Below are positions 16,709 to 26,020 of a DNA stretch of 64,000 nt, in pieces. Made by a program: the position numbers and the translations under genes. The notes beneath the pieces are model-generated. The model was not told the DNA's origin. It worked only from the letters and a program-made list of their open reading frames with translations, and ran no database searches. Every line of letters starts with the position of its first letter. Positions within the stretch are counted from its first letter, which is position 1. The stretch comes from Roseomonas xinghualingensis (GTDB taxonomy: Bacteria > Pseudomonadota > Alphaproteobacteria > Acetobacterales > Acetobacteraceae), in contig NZ_JAOXLP010000011.1 of assembly GCF_025791835.1 (NCBI RefSeq), positions 81,060 to 145,059 on the forward strand, written 5' to 3'.

Positions 16709-17482
16709 GTGGATTATGGCGCCACGCCCGGTGAGCCGACGCTTGCCCTGGAGAACGGGATCGCCACGATCCGACTGAACCGGCCGGAGGTGCATAACCG
16801 TATCGAGCCGGACGACCTGGTGGCGCTGAACGGCATCCTGGAGCGCATCGATGCCGATCCTTCGGTCCGCGTGGCGGTGCTCACGGCCGGCGGCCGTTCC
16901 TTCAGCTCAGGCTTTCATATTGGCAAGCTGAACGCATCCGGCGCGCAGGATGATTCGTCCTTCGGGCGCCTGGCGGACCGGCTTGAGGCGCTGCGCGTGC
17001 CGACCATCTGCGCGATGAATGGCGGCGTCTATGGCGGCTCCACTGATCTGGCGCTGGCCTGCGACTTCCGCATCGGCGTGACCGGCATGGCCATGTTCAT
17101 GCCTGCGGCGCGGTTGGGGCTGCATTACTATCCGAGCGGATTGCAGCGTTATGTGAGCCGCCTTGGCCTGAACACGGCGAAGCGCCTGTTCCTGACGGCG
17201 GAGAAGCTCCAGGCGGAAGAATTGCTGCGTATCGGCTTCCTGACCGAACTGGTCGCGCCGGAGGATCTGGAGGGGCGTGTCGCGGCGCTCGCCACGACAT
17301 TGGCCGCCAATGCGCCGCTGGCGGTACAGGGCATGAAGCAGGCCCTGAACGCCATCGCGCGTGGTGACGCCGATCTTGCCGCCATTGCCGAGACGGCGAC
17401 GCGTGTTCGCAATTCCGAGGATCTCCAGGAGGGACGGGCAGCCTGGCTCGAGAAGCGGACGCCGCGCTTCATGGGGCGCTGA
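16709..17482 (+). CDS. Enoyl-CoA hydratase/isomerase family protein
   Basis: A 257-residue crotonase. The GTG start at 16709 has GAGGGA (16694-16699) nine bases upstream. Family segments include IATIRLNRPEVHNRI, the oxyanion-hole region GRSFSSGFHIGKL, and MNGGVYGGSTDLALACDFRI. The usual Glu acid/base positions are partly replaced (SSGFHIG and GGSTDLAL), so hydratase activity is uncertain. It lies 54 bp ahead of the Bug receptor and may be co-transcribed with it. Confidence 0.82.
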   Translation: MDYGATPGEPTLALENGIATIRLNRPEVHNRIEPDDLVALNGILERIDADPSVRVAVLTAGGRSFSSGFHIGKLNASGAQDDSSFGRLADRLEALRVPTICAMNGGVYGGSTDLALACDFRIGVTGMAMFMPAARLGLHYYPSGLQRYVSRLGLNTAKRLFLTAEKLQAEELLRIGFLTELVAPEDLEGRVAALATTLAANAPLAVQGMKQALNAIARGDADLAAIAETATRVRNSEDLQEGRAAWLEKRTPRFMGR

Positions 17483-17536
17483 AGCCCCACGCCGCATCCA
17501 GGAGCGGCGGAAGAAAGAAATACCAAGGAGGAAAAA

Positions 17537-18502
17537 ATGATTTCACGCCGCCTGATGCTTGCCGCGCCAGCCCTGCTGGCGGGGCGGGCGGCCTTGGCGC
17601 AGGCCTATCCGGATCGCCCGATCCGCATCATCGTCGGCTTTACCGCGGCGGGGGCGACGGATCTGGCGATCCGTGCCATCGCGCCGCGCATGTCGGAGGC
17701 GCTTGGGCAGAGCGTGGTGATCGACAACCGCCCCGGCGCGGGCGGCAATATCGCGACGGAGCTGGTTGTCCGCGCTCCGGCCGATGGCCATACGCTGCTG
17801 CTGGGCACGGTCGGGCCGATGGTGATCAACCCGCTGATCTACCCGAATATGGGCTTCGACCCGATGGCGGACCTCGTGCCAGTCTCCAATCTGGTACAGG
17901 CCTCCACCATCCTGGTCGTTCCGGCGGAGAGGTCCTGGCGCAGCGTGGCGGACCTCCTGGCGGAGGCCCGGAAGGCGCCGGGCTCACTGAACTGGGGCTA
18001 TAGCGGCGTTGGTACCACCGGGCAGCTGGCTGCAAGCATGCTGAACCAGATGGCCCGCATCGAGACGGTGGGCGTGCCCTATCGCGGCGGCGGGCCGCTG
18101 ATGTCCGATCTCCTGGCGGGACGGCTGGACTTCACCTTCTCCACCACCCCGCCGGCCATGCCGCATGTGGAAAGCGGAAAGATCCGCGTGCTGGCGGTGA
18201 CGACGGCGCAGCGCTCCCGGTTGATGCCAGACTACCCGACGGTGAGTGAGGCTGGCCTCCCCGGCTTCAGCGCGGAGAGCTATTACATGCTGCTTGCCCC
18301 GCGCGGCACGCCGCCGGAGGCCATTCGCATCCTGAACGCGGCGGTGAATAAGGCCCTGACCTATCCGGAGGTGGTGGCGGCCCTCAATAAGCAGGGGCTG
18401 GAGGTGCAGCCGGGATCGCCGGAGGACACGAAAGCCTATCTGCAGGCCGAGCAGAAACGCTGGCCGCCGATCGTTGCGGCCAGTGGGTTGCGGGCCGATT
18501 GA
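17537..18502 (+). CDS. Bug/TctC-family tripartite tricarboxylate transporter substrate-binding protein
   Basis: A 321-residue periplasmic receptor with a signal peptide ending near ALAQA. Family hallmarks are YPDRPIRIIVGFTAAGATD, VIDNRPGAGGNIATELV and VPYRGGGPLMSDLLAGRLDF. An AAGGAGG site directly precedes ATG 17537. TctA/TctB membrane partners are not in the window, which is common for Bug proteins. The ligand is probably a carboxylate. A strong hairpin follows at 18513-18536. Confidence 0.9.
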   Translation: MISRRLMLAAPALLAGRAALAQAYPDRPIRIIVGFTAAGATDLAIRAIAPRMSEALGQSVVIDNRPGAGGNIATELVVRAPADGHTLLLGTVGPMVINPLIYPNMGFDPMADLVPVSNLVQASTILVVPAERSWRSVADLLAEARKAPGSLNWGYSGVGTTGQLAASMLNQMARIETVGVPYRGGGPLMSDLLAGRLDFTFSTTPPAMPHVESGKIRVLAVTTAQRSRLMPDYPTVSEAGLPGFSAESYYMLLAPRGTPPEAIRILNAAVNKALTYPEVVAALNKQGLEVQPGSPEDTKAYLQAEQKRWPPIVAASGLRAD

Positions 18503-18512
18503 GGCAGTCAGT

Positions 18513-18536
18513 GCGATGGCCTCCAGAGGCCATCGC
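18513..18536. terminator. Bidirectional hairpin terminator between convergent genes
   Basis: GCGATGGCCTC (18513-18523) and GAGGCCATCGC (18526-18536) form a perfect 11-bp inverted repeat with a CA centre. It lies between the rightward Bug gene (ends 18502) and the leftward M16 gene (ends 18605). No strong T-run follows on either side. Confidence 0.55.
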
Positions 18537-18604
18537 GTCTGGTTTCATGGGAAACAGCTGGCTCCAGGGAAGCGATGCCCCCTGGGGCCAGTTGCAAAGA
18601 CGGA

Positions 18605-19882
18605 TCAGAAAGAGCCGGTCTTCAGCCCTTCGGGCATGCCGGCCACTGTCACGGCCAGGTCATCCGGCCGCAGCAGCCGCGCGGCCACCTTGGCCAGCCT
18701 GTCGCGCGACAGCGCGGCGAGGCGGGCGGGGCGCTTTTCCAGCCAGTCCAGTGGACGGTTGTTCTGGCGCAGGGCCAGAAGGATTCCGGCCACCTGTCGC
18801 GTGGAGGTGAAGGAAAGGGGCTGGCTACCTGTGAGATAGGCGATAGCCTCCTCCCGCTCGGCCTCGGTGGGGCCGGAGGCGGCCATGCGGGCCCATTCGG
18901 CACGCAGCACCGAAAGCGTCTCGGCCATGCGGGCATTCTCGGTGGCGACAGAGCCGACGATCACGCTGCGCCCGGCGATCGGTTCCGCTCCGGCGCCGAT
19001 GCCATAGGCAAGGCCGCGCTCCACGCGCACCGCATTCATCAGGCGGGAGGAGAAGCCGCCGCCAGAGAGCACGCGCAGGACAACTCCGGCTGCCTCCCAG
19101 TCCGGATCGTCCACGGCAAGGCCAGGCTGTCCGAAGACGGCGCTGGATTGCGGGCTGTCCATTGTCACCACCTGCACGCCACGGGCGGAGAAGGCGGGGA
19201 GGGCGGGAACGGCGCCGGGATCGCCCGCTGGCCAATCACCGAAGAGCGTCTCCAGCGCTTCCCGCAACTGCTCGGCGGTGATGGCGCCAGAGGCGGTGAC
19301 CATCAGGCCGGCGCGGTGGAACTGCCGCGTGGGCATGCTCTTGAGCAGTTCCACAGGCAGGTTTGCGAGGCTTTCCGCCGTGCCGCCGGAAGGGCGGCCA
19401 TAGGGGCCGGGCAGGGCGGCGGCCCAGAAGGCGCGGCCAGCCTGTCCGCGCGGATTCTCCAGCGCCTGGCGGGCGCCCGCTATGGCGCGGGCCCGCACCC
19501 GTTCCACGTCCTGCGCGTCCATGCGGGGAGCGGAAAGGGCAAGACGGGCAAGGCGCACCGCCTCGGGCAGCGCATCGGTCAGGCAGCGGAAGCCGCCGGT
19601 GAATTCGTCGCGGTCGGCCGAGAAGGAGAAGGAGATGGCGGCGTCGCGTATCGCTTCCTGGAAAGCATTCGCGGTCAGGTCGCCCGCGCCCTCGGTCAGC
19701 AGGGCTGCGGCCAGGGCGGCGGCGCCTTCGCGCCCCTCAGGGTCGAGGGCCGCGCCGCCCGGGACGGAGAAGGCGAGGGAGATGATCGGGACGGCATGGT
19801 CCTCGGCCAGCCAGGCGGTCACGCCGGCCGCCTCCACCACCTGCACCGGCAGGGTGAAGCCGCTGGGAATGGTATCGCTCAT
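18605..19882 (-). CDS. M16-family peptidase-like protein, lacking HxxEH
   Basis: A 425-residue M16 (pitrilysin) family subunit. The inverted zinc motif HxxEH is absent; the equivalent region reads REGAAALAAALLTEGAGD, as in non-catalytic partners. The C-terminal half shows FGQPGLAVDDPDWEAA and GGGFSSRLMNAVRVERGLAYGIG, the standard R/Y-containing segment of the family. Its start (19880-19882) overlaps the stop of the catalytic M16 gene as ATGA. Together they probably form a heterodimeric periplasmic or membrane protease. No signal peptide is obvious in this subunit. Confidence 0.88.
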   Translation of the reverse strand: MSDTIPSGFTLPVQVVEAAGVTAWLAEDHAVPIISLAFSVPGGAALDPEGREGAAALAAALLTEGAGDLTANAFQEAIRDAAISFSFSADRDEFTGGFRCLTDALPEAVRLARLALSAPRMDAQDVERVRARAIAGARQALENPRGQAGRAFWAAALPGPYGRPSGGTAESLANLPVELLKSMPTRQFHRAGLMVTASGAITAEQLREALETLFGDWPAGDPGAVPALPAFSARGVQVVTMDSPQSSAVFGQPGLAVDDPDWEAAGVVLRVLSGGGFSSRLMNAVRVERGLAYGIGAGAEPIAGRSVIVGSVATENARMAETLSVLRAEWARMAASGPTEAEREEAIAYLTGSQPLSFTSTRQVAGILLALRQNNRPLDWLEKRPARLAALSRDRLAKVAARLLRPDDLAVTVAGMPEGLKTGSF

Positions 19883-21309
19883 GGCGCGCTCACGCCTTCC
19901 GGCAGCAGCCACCCGGTCATGGAGGGATGGGTGAAGACCGCGCGGGCGGCGGCCATGACGGCCTCGGGCGTCACGGCGCGGATGCGGGCAGGCCAGTTCT
20001 CCACGGATTCCACGGGCAGGCCGATGGCCAGCGCGCCGCCGAGCAGGCGCGGTGCGGCCCCCAGCCCGTCCAGCGCAAGCAGGGCACCCGCGGTGAGTTG
20101 GCGCTGGCTGCGTGCCACCTCCTCCGCGGTCACGCCTTCGTCCAGCAGGCGGCAGACCTCATCCTCGACCGCCGCCTCCAGCTTGGCCGGCGTCGTATCG
20201 CCGCGTGGCGTGGCGTAAATGCCGAAGGAGCCAGCCCCCAGCGCGTCACTGTCGTATCCGGCGCCGGCGCCGACCGCGAGCCCGGCCTGGACCAGCGCCT
20301 TGTGCAGGCGGGAGCCGGGGCCGCCGCCCAGCAGATGGGCCAGCACCTCCAGCGGATGGGAATGCTCCGTGCCCGTGCCTTCGCGACCCCAAGTGAGGGT
20401 GGGAGCAATCCAGGAGCGCAGCAGCTGTGCCTCCCGCACCCCGGGGTCGTTCCGCACCAGGCGGGATTGCAGCGGTGCCTCGGGTGGCCCGGGGCGGTGG
20501 CGTGGCGTCACCTCGCGGTTCTCGACGCCGCCATACTCGTCCTCCACCACCCGGCGCAGGGCGGCTTCGTCCACGGCGCCGTTCACCACCAGCACGGCAT
20601 TGCCGGGGGCATACCAGTGGCGGTGGAAATCCAGCATGTCCTCGCGGGTGATGGCGCGGATCTCATCGGCCCAGCCGATGATGGGGCGGCCGCGCCAGTG
20701 CTGCGGGCCCCACATCGCGGCCTCATAGGCCTCGCGGAAGCGGGCGCGTGGGTTGCTGTCGGTGCGCTGGCGGCGCTCCTCCAGGATCACGGCGCGCTCG
20801 GGTTCCACCCCGTCCTCGGGGAAGAGGGGCGCGCGGAGGCGGTCGGCCTCCATCATCGCCACCAGCCTGAGGCGCGTCGCCTCCACCGTCTGGTGGTAGG
20901 CGGTCACGTCGCGGGAGGTGAAGGCATTGTCCTGCCCGCCCTCGCGTGCCACGCGGCGGGAGAATTCGCCATCCGCCACATGCTCGCTGCCCTTGAACAT
21001 CATGTGCTCGAGGAAATGCGCGAGGCCGGACCTGCCGGCAGGGTCATCCCCCGCGCCGACGCCGTAGAACAGGTAATGCGCCACCACCGGCGCTCCGCGT
21101 GTCCCGATATGCGCCACGCGCAAGCCATTGGGCATGCGCCAGAGCGTCGCACCGAAAAGCGGGCGGTCGGCCGGGATGGGAGGTGGGGCGGTGACGGCTG
21201 CGGGGGCGGCCAGGGAAGCGGGTGGCGGTGCGGCGAGGGCGCGCGTAGCCAGGGCGGCCGGCACGGCAGCGGCGGCGGCCAGTGCGGCGCGGCGGGTCAG
21301 GGGTGGCAT
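19879..21309 (-). CDS. M16-family zinc metallopeptidase, catalytic subunit
   Basis: A 476-residue peptidase. The inverted zinc motif is HFLEH (residues 98-102), with the third ligand expected in the downstream ILEERRQR-to-FREAYEAAMWG region. GGQDNAFTSRDVTAYHQTV is typical of the family. I place the start at ATG 21309, which gives an N-terminal signal with an RR pair (PLTRRAALAAAAAVPAALA); an upstream in-frame start at 21363 is less likely. It is coupled to the non-catalytic partner by ATGA. It lies in the conserved ileS-lspA-DUF3035 neighbourhood. Confidence 0.9.
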   Translation of the reverse strand: MPPLTRRAALAAAAAVPAALATRALAAPPPASLAAPAAVTAPPPIPADRPLFGATLWRMPNGLRVAHIGTRGAPVVAHYLFYGVGAGDDPAGRSGLAHFLEHMMFKGSEHVADGEFSRRVAREGGQDNAFTSRDVTAYHQTVEATRLRLVAMMEADRLRAPLFPEDGVEPERAVILEERRQRTDSNPRARFREAYEAAMWGPQHWRGRPIIGWADEIRAITREDMLDFHRHWYAPGNAVLVVNGAVDEAALRRVVEDEYGGVENREVTPRHRPGPPEAPLQSRLVRNDPGVREAQLLRSWIAPTLTWGREGTGTEHSHPLEVLAHLLGGGPGSRLHKALVQAGLAVGAGAGYDSDALGAGSFGIYATPRGDTTPAKLEAAVEDEVCRLLDEGVTAEEVARSQRQLTAGALLALDGLGAAPRLLGGALAIGLPVESVENWPARIRAVTPEAVMAAARAVFTHPSMTGWLLPEGVSAP

Positions 21310-21330
21310 TCCAGATATGTGGGGCTCAAA

Positions 21331-21351
21331 CCGGCCGTCTGAAATGGCCGG
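21331..21351 (-). terminator. Weak terminator hairpin after the DUF3035 gene
   Basis: CCGGCC (21331-21336) pairs with GGCCGG (21346-21351) across a 9-base loop, followed on the minus strand by TTTG. It lies between the lipoprotein gene and the M16 gene, so it would attenuate rather than end the operon. Confidence 0.35.
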
Positions 21352-21391
21352 ATGGATCTCCAATGATGAAAACCCATTCCGGCCGTGTCCA

Positions 21392-21964
21392 TTAGAACAG
21401 TCCTTCCAGCAGGCCGCGCTGGCGGCGCTGGACGATCGGGGTCTCCCCCTCCTCGGGCGAGCGGCCCAGGGCGGAGTTTTCTCGCAGGCGCTGCGATTCC
21501 TGTTGGGGATCGATCACGGTGCCAGGACGGGGCGGTTCCTGCCAGAACATCAGCCGCTCGGCCAAGGTCTGCTGCGGGCGGTCGAGCTGGCGGCTCTCTT
21601 CATCCACCTGGCGGCGGATGCTGTCGCTGGGGTTCACGCCGGCGGCCTGGCCGGCCTGGGTGATCAAGGCGGCCTCGGTGCCCGTGGGGCGGCTCTGCCG
21701 CTCGTCGGAGAGGATGCTGGCGGGGGCCAGGGTGCTCTCGCCGCGTTCGCGCGCCGTCATTTCCTGCGGGCGCTGGGTGCCGGGGCGGGGCGGCGGAAGG
21801 TTGCCGATGCCGGATGGAATGGAAAGGGGTGCGCGGGTGACCACCTGGAACTCGTCCGGGGCATCGCGGGTCAGGCCCAGGGTCCGCGCCGTGTCGGCGC
21901 ATCCGCCCAGCAGCGGGGCGGCCAGCAGCAGCGCAGGGGCCAGGAGGAGGGAGCGCGGGGTCAT
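21392..21964 (-). CDS. DUF3035 family lipoprotein (BamF-like)
   Basis: A 190-residue lipoprotein. The lipobox LLGGC gives a lipidated Cys at residue 22. The mature part is Pro/Arg/Gln-rich with GLTRDAPDEFQVVTRAPLSI, the conserved N-terminal signature of DUF3035. Members of this family in alphaproteobacteria have been linked to the outer-membrane barrel assembly complex (BamF); I infer but cannot confirm that here. It sits 64 bp after lspA, whose product would process it. Confidence 0.8.
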   Translation of the reverse strand: MTPRSLLLAPALLLAAPLLGGCADTARTLGLTRDAPDEFQVVTRAPLSIPSGIGNLPPPRPGTQRPQEMTARERGESTLAPASILSDERQSRPTGTEAALITQAGQAAGVNPSDSIRRQVDEESRQLDRPQQTLAERLMFWQEPPRPGTVIDPQQESQRLRENSALGRSPEEGETPIVQRRQRGLLEGLF

Positions 21965-22028
21965 GGCTGTGTTTCTAGCAGGGGAGCAGGGAAACCGGAA
22001 GGAAACGGGGGCTGCTTCCGGAAACCCT

Positions 22029-22535
22029 TCATTGCGAGGCCTCGGCAGGGACGGGGCGGGGGAATATCGCTTCGATCAGCAGGATGGCGACGCCCAGCAC
22101 GATGGCGGCATCCGCCACGTTGAAGACGTACCAGTGCCAGCCCCAGGCATAGGCATCGATGAAATCGACCACCGCGCCGAAGCGGATGCGATCGATCACA
22201 TTGCCCACCGCGCCGCCGATGATGGCGCCCAGGGCCAGGGCGGTGCGGCGGTTCTCCGCCTTGGCCAGCCAGCGGAGCAGGAAGCCGGCGATCGCCGCCG
22301 CCATCGCCGCCAGCGCCCAGGCATGCCAGGGGGCGGAGCCCGAGAGCAGGCCGAAGGTGACGCCACGATTCCAGACCATGGTCAGGGCCAGGCCGAACTC
22401 ATCCCCACCCAGCAGCGGCACGCTGCGGCGTGTGGGAAGGTCCAGGACCTCCAGGATCCACCACTTGCTGGCCTGGTCGGCGACCAGGACCAGCAGGGCG
22501 AGGATCAGGCCGCGCCGCAGGTTGAGGGCGGCCAT
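22029..22535 (-). CDS. lspA: Lipoprotein signal peptidase
   Basis: A 168-residue polytopic inner-membrane aspartyl protease that removes signal peptides from prolipoproteins. The segment VADQASKWWIL is in the first membrane region, and the catalytic aspartates lie in GGAVGNVIDRIRFGAVVDFI and YVFNVADAAIVLG. Four hydrophobic helices are visible. The ATG (22533-22535) overlaps the ileS stop as TGATG, which sets the start. The ileS-lspA order is common in proteobacteria. Confidence 0.95.
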   Translation of the reverse strand: MAALNLRRGLILALLVLVADQASKWWILEVLDLPTRRSVPLLGGDEFGLALTMVWNRGVTFGLLSGSAPWHAWALAAMAAAIAGFLLRWLAKAENRRTALALGAIIGGAVGNVIDRIRFGAVVDFIDAYAWGWHWYVFNVADAAIVLGVAILLIEAIFPRPVPAEASQ

Positions 22536-25381
22536 CAGGCGACGGCCGCTTCGCAGCGCAGGCAGAGGGTCGGGTGGGCCGCACTGCGGCCGACCTCCGG
22601 CAGGACCCGCCAGCAGCGGTCGCATTTCTGGCCGTGGGCGGGGGCGAAGCGGGCGGAGGCGCCGCCTTCCGTCTCCACGCCCTCTCCTGCGAGCGGGGTG
22701 TCCGTGAGCGTCAGGTCGGAGGTGATGCAGAGCTCGGCCCAGGGCAGATCCGCCAGATCGGCCTGGGCCGTGCCCAGATGCAGCTCCGGCGCCGCCTGGA
22801 GGGAGCTGCCGATGGTGCCGGCGGCGCGCGCCTTCTCCAGCGCGCCGGTGACGAGGCCGCGTACCGCGCGCACCCGGGTCCAGCGCTCGGCCAGGGCATC
22901 ATCCCGCCATTCCGCCGGGACCTCCACGAAGGTCTGGAGATGCACGCTGTCCGCCGCCTCTCCGAAGCGGGCGAGCCAGGCTTCCTCGGCGGTGAAGGTC
23001 AGCACCGGGGCAAGCCAGGTGCAGAGGCAGCGGTGCAGCACGTCCAGCACCGTGCGGGCGGCGCGGCGGCGCGGGTCATCCGGGCGGTCGCAATAGAGGC
23101 TGTCCTTGCGGATGTCGAAGAGGAAGGCCGAGAGGTCGGAGGCGCAGAAGTTGTGGATCTCCGGCATCACGCCGGACCAGTCGTAATCCTCGGCCGCCTT
23201 ACGGATGCGGGCATCGATCTGGCTGACCCGGTGCAGGATCCAGCGCTCCAGCTCGGGCAGTTCGGCGTAGGGAACCGTCTCCGCGTCGGTGAAGCCGTCG
23301 AGGCTGCCGAGCAGCCAGCGCAGCGTGTTGCGGATGCGGCGGTACAGCTCCGCCTGCTGCGTCAGGATGGTCTTGCCGATGCGCAGGTCTTCCGCAAAGT
23401 CCGAGTTCATCACCCAGAGCCGCAGGATATCGGCGCCGTAGTCCTTCATCACCGTCTGCGGGGCGGTGACGTTGCCGAGGGACTTCGACATCTTCCGCCC
23501 GGTTTCATCCAGCACGAAGCCATGCGTCAGTATGGCCTTGAAGGGCGCGACGCCGCGCGTGCCGACGGATTCCAGCAGCGAGGAGTGGAACCAGCCGCGA
23601 TGCTGGTCCGAGCCTTCCAGGTAGAGATCGGCCGGGAAGGGCAGGCCATGGTCGGGCAGGCAGAAGGCATGGGTCGAGCCGGACTCGAACCACACATCCA
23701 CGATGTCCATCACCTGCTCGTAGTCGTCGGGGTTCCGGCCTTCGCCCAGGAAGCGGGCGGCGGCGCCGGGCTTATACCAGGCATCCGCGCCCTCCTCGCG
23801 GAAGACGCCGATGATGCGGGCCATCACCATCGGGTCGCGCAGCACCTCGCCTGAGCGCTTGTCCACGAAGACGGCGATGGGCACGCCCCAGGCGCGCTGG
23901 CGGGAGATGCACCAATCCGGCCGCGCCGCGACCATGGAGCCGATGCGGTTGCGGCCCTGGTCCGGCACGAAATGCGTGTTGGCGATGGCTTCCAGCGCCT
24001 TGGCGCGGATCTGGTTCTCGTCATCCATGGCGATGAACCACTGTGGTGTCGCGCGGAAGATGACCGGCTTCTTGCTGCGCCAGCTATGCGGGTAGCTGTG
24101 CTTCAGGCTGCCCTTGGCCGCCAGCGTTCCCATGCTTTCCAGCGCCGCCCAGACGGGTTCATGCGCCTTGAAGACATGGATGCCGGTGAAGCCCGGCGCC
24201 TGTACGGTATAGGTGCCGTCATCGCCCACCATTTCCGGCACCGGAAGGCCGTGCGCGCGGCCGAGGGCGAAGTCGTCCTCACCATGGCTGGGGGCGATGT
24301 GGACGAAGCCCGTGCCCGCTTCGGCAGTGACAAAATCGCCGGGCAGCATCGGCACGTCATGGTCATAGGCGCCCTCGCCCGCGGGCCAGCCACGCAGGGG
24401 ATGGGCCAGGATGGTGCCGGCGAGCTCGCTGCCCTTGATGACGCGGCGGAGGGTATGGGCGGCGAGGCCCGCCTCCTTCGCGAAGTTGGGAAGGAGGGAG
24501 AGGGCGACGATCAGCCGGTTGCCGATGGTCAGCAGCGAGCCTTCCTCGGTGCCGTCCACATGCACCAACGCGTAGTCGATCTCCTCGCCGAAGGCCACGG
24601 CGCGGTTGGCGGGGATGGTCCAGGGCGTGGTGGTCCAGGCCAGCACGCGGGCGCCTTCCAGGTCTGGCGCATTCGTCTTCACCACCGGGAAGGCGGCGTG
24701 AAGGGTGGGGCTGGTGACGTCGTGATACTCGATTTCGGCATCCGCCAGCGCGGTCTTCTCGACCGGGCTCCACATCACCGGACGGAGGCCGCGATAGAGG
24801 GAGCCGTTCATCAGGAAGCGGCCGATCTCCTCAACGATGGTCGCCTCGGAGGTGAAGTCCATGGTGGCGTAGGGGTTCTCCCAGTCGCCGAGCACGCCCA
24901 GGCGCTTGAACTCCTCCCGCTGAACCCCGAGCCAGTGGCGGGCATATTCACGGCACTCGGCGCGGAATTCGAGGACGGGGACGGAATCCTTGTCCCGCTT
25001 CTTGGCCCGGTACTCCTCCTCGACCTTCCACTCGATCGGCAGGCCGTGGCAGTCCCATCCGGGCACGTAATCGGCATCCCGGCCCGACATCTGGGCGGTG
25101 CGGTTGATCACGTCCTTCAGGATCTTGTTCAGCGCGTGGCCGATATGCAGAGGGCCGTTCGCATAGGGAGGGCCGTCATGCAGGACGAATTTAGGCAGGC
25201 CGTGGGAGCGTTCCCGAAGCTGGCCACGCAGGTCCTGGGCCTCCCAGCGGGCCAGCATGGCGGGCTCGCGCTTCGGCAGGTCGCCGCGCATGGGGAAGGG
25301 GGTCTTCGGCAGGAAGACGGTGCCGCGGTAGTCCCGCCCTTCCTTCGCTTGCGTGTCCTGGGGGCTGGGGGCGTCGGTCAT
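22535..25381 (-). CDS. ileS: Isoleucyl-tRNA synthetase
   Basis: A 948-residue class I aminoacyl-tRNA synthetase that charges tRNA-Ile. HIGH is intact (PLHIGHALNK), as is KMSKS (GRKMSKSLGNV). The editing domain is visible in LAWTTTPWTIPANRAV, and the anticodon-binding region and the C-terminal zinc finger (CDRCW and CLRC cysteine pairs) are complete, so it is a bacterial-type IleRS. The length is normal. It is the first gene of the ileS-lspA operon. Confidence 0.97.
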   Translation of the reverse strand: MTDAPSPQDTQAKEGRDYRGTVFLPKTPFPMRGDLPKREPAMLARWEAQDLRGQLRERSHGLPKFVLHDGPPYANGPLHIGHALNKILKDVINRTAQMSGRDADYVPGWDCHGLPIEWKVEEEYRAKKRDKDSVPVLEFRAECREYARHWLGVQREEFKRLGVLGDWENPYATMDFTSEATIVEEIGRFLMNGSLYRGLRPVMWSPVEKTALADAEIEYHDVTSPTLHAAFPVVKTNAPDLEGARVLAWTTTPWTIPANRAVAFGEEIDYALVHVDGTEEGSLLTIGNRLIVALSLLPNFAKEAGLAAHTLRRVIKGSELAGTILAHPLRGWPAGEGAYDHDVPMLPGDFVTAEAGTGFVHIAPSHGEDDFALGRAHGLPVPEMVGDDGTYTVQAPGFTGIHVFKAHEPVWAALESMGTLAAKGSLKHSYPHSWRSKKPVIFRATPQWFIAMDDENQIRAKALEAIANTHFVPDQGRNRIGSMVAARPDWCISRQRAWGVPIAVFVDKRSGEVLRDPMVMARIIGVFREEGADAWYKPGAAARFLGEGRNPDDYEQVMDIVDVWFESGSTHAFCLPDHGLPFPADLYLEGSDQHRGWFHSSLLESVGTRGVAPFKAILTHGFVLDETGRKMSKSLGNVTAPQTVMKDYGADILRLWVMNSDFAEDLRIGKTILTQQAELYRRIRNTLRWLLGSLDGFTDAETVPYAELPELERWILHRVSQIDARIRKAAEDYDWSGVMPEIHNFCASDLSAFLFDIRKDSLYCDRPDDPRRRAARTVLDVLHRCLCTWLAPVLTFTAEEAWLARFGEAADSVHLQTFVEVPAEWRDDALAERWTRVRAVRGLVTGALEKARAAGTIGSSLQAAPELHLGTAQADLADLPWAELCITSDLTLTDTPLAGEGVETEGGASARFAPAHGQKCDRCWRVLPEVGRSAAHPTLCLRCEAAVA

Positions 25382-25559
25382 GGTGGGTCCGGAGTTTCGG
25401 GCCGCGCCTCCCGGGTTTGGCAGGAGGGGCGCGGCAAAGGGGCAGGCGCTGCGGTGTAATCCCGGCCCTCAGAGGAGGACCGGGCCGGGAATTCGCGCGC
25501 GGGGCAACCGGGGAAACATGGACGCCATATGCGGAGGGGGCATGGGCGGGGTCAAGCGA

Positions 25560-25589
25560 GGGGTGCCAGCCCTGTGCGGGGCGCACCCC
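25560..25589 (-). terminator. Possible terminator after the DUF3297 gene
   Basis: GGGGTGC (25560-25566) pairs with GCACCCC (25583-25589) across a 16-base GC-rich loop, just past the DUF3297 stop in the direction of transcription. There is no T-run, so support is weak. Confidence 0.3.
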
Positions 25590-25616
25590 TGGCAGGGCGA
25601 TTTCCCCCGGCCTGGA

Positions 25617-25871
25617 TCAGGCTTCCGGCGCGGCCTGGTCCCGGAGATAGGGCTCAACCTTGCCTTGGAGCTTCAAGGTCATCGGCTTGCCATTGCGGTC
25701 CACAGCCTTGCCGACGGAAAGCCGAACCCAGCCCTCGCTGACGCAGTACTCCTCGACATTGTTCTTTTCGACCCCTTTGAAGCGGATGCCCACGCCGCGC
25801 TCGAGCAACTCGGCGTTGAAATAGGGGCTCTGGGGGTCGGTGGAGAGGCGGTCGGGCAGGGTATCGGTCAT
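25617..25871 (-). CDS. DUF3297 family small protein
   Basis: An 84-residue protein matching the DUF3297 family: it starts with TDTLPDRLSTDPQSPYF and contains GVGIRFKGVEKNNVEEYCVSEGW in two blocks. No signal or membrane segment is present, so it is probably cytoplasmic. Function is unknown. It lies 235 bp upstream of ileS on the same strand, with a possible terminator between. Confidence 0.85.
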   Translation of the reverse strand: MTDTLPDRLSTDPQSPYFNAELLERGVGIRFKGVEKNNVEEYCVSEGWVRLSVGKAVDRNGKPMTLKLQGKVEPYLRDQAAPEA

Positions 25872-26020
25872 GGGGGAGCGTCTTTTGTGCGTTCGGTGGC
25901 GATGTCAATCCATTCTGGGCCCAGCCGCCTTCCATGGGAACTGGGAGGGGGTGCCCTGTTCCCGGCTTCTGAGGGCCGGCATGGCGAAGGGCCGCTACCC
26001 GCCGGGGGCGAGGGGTGGAG

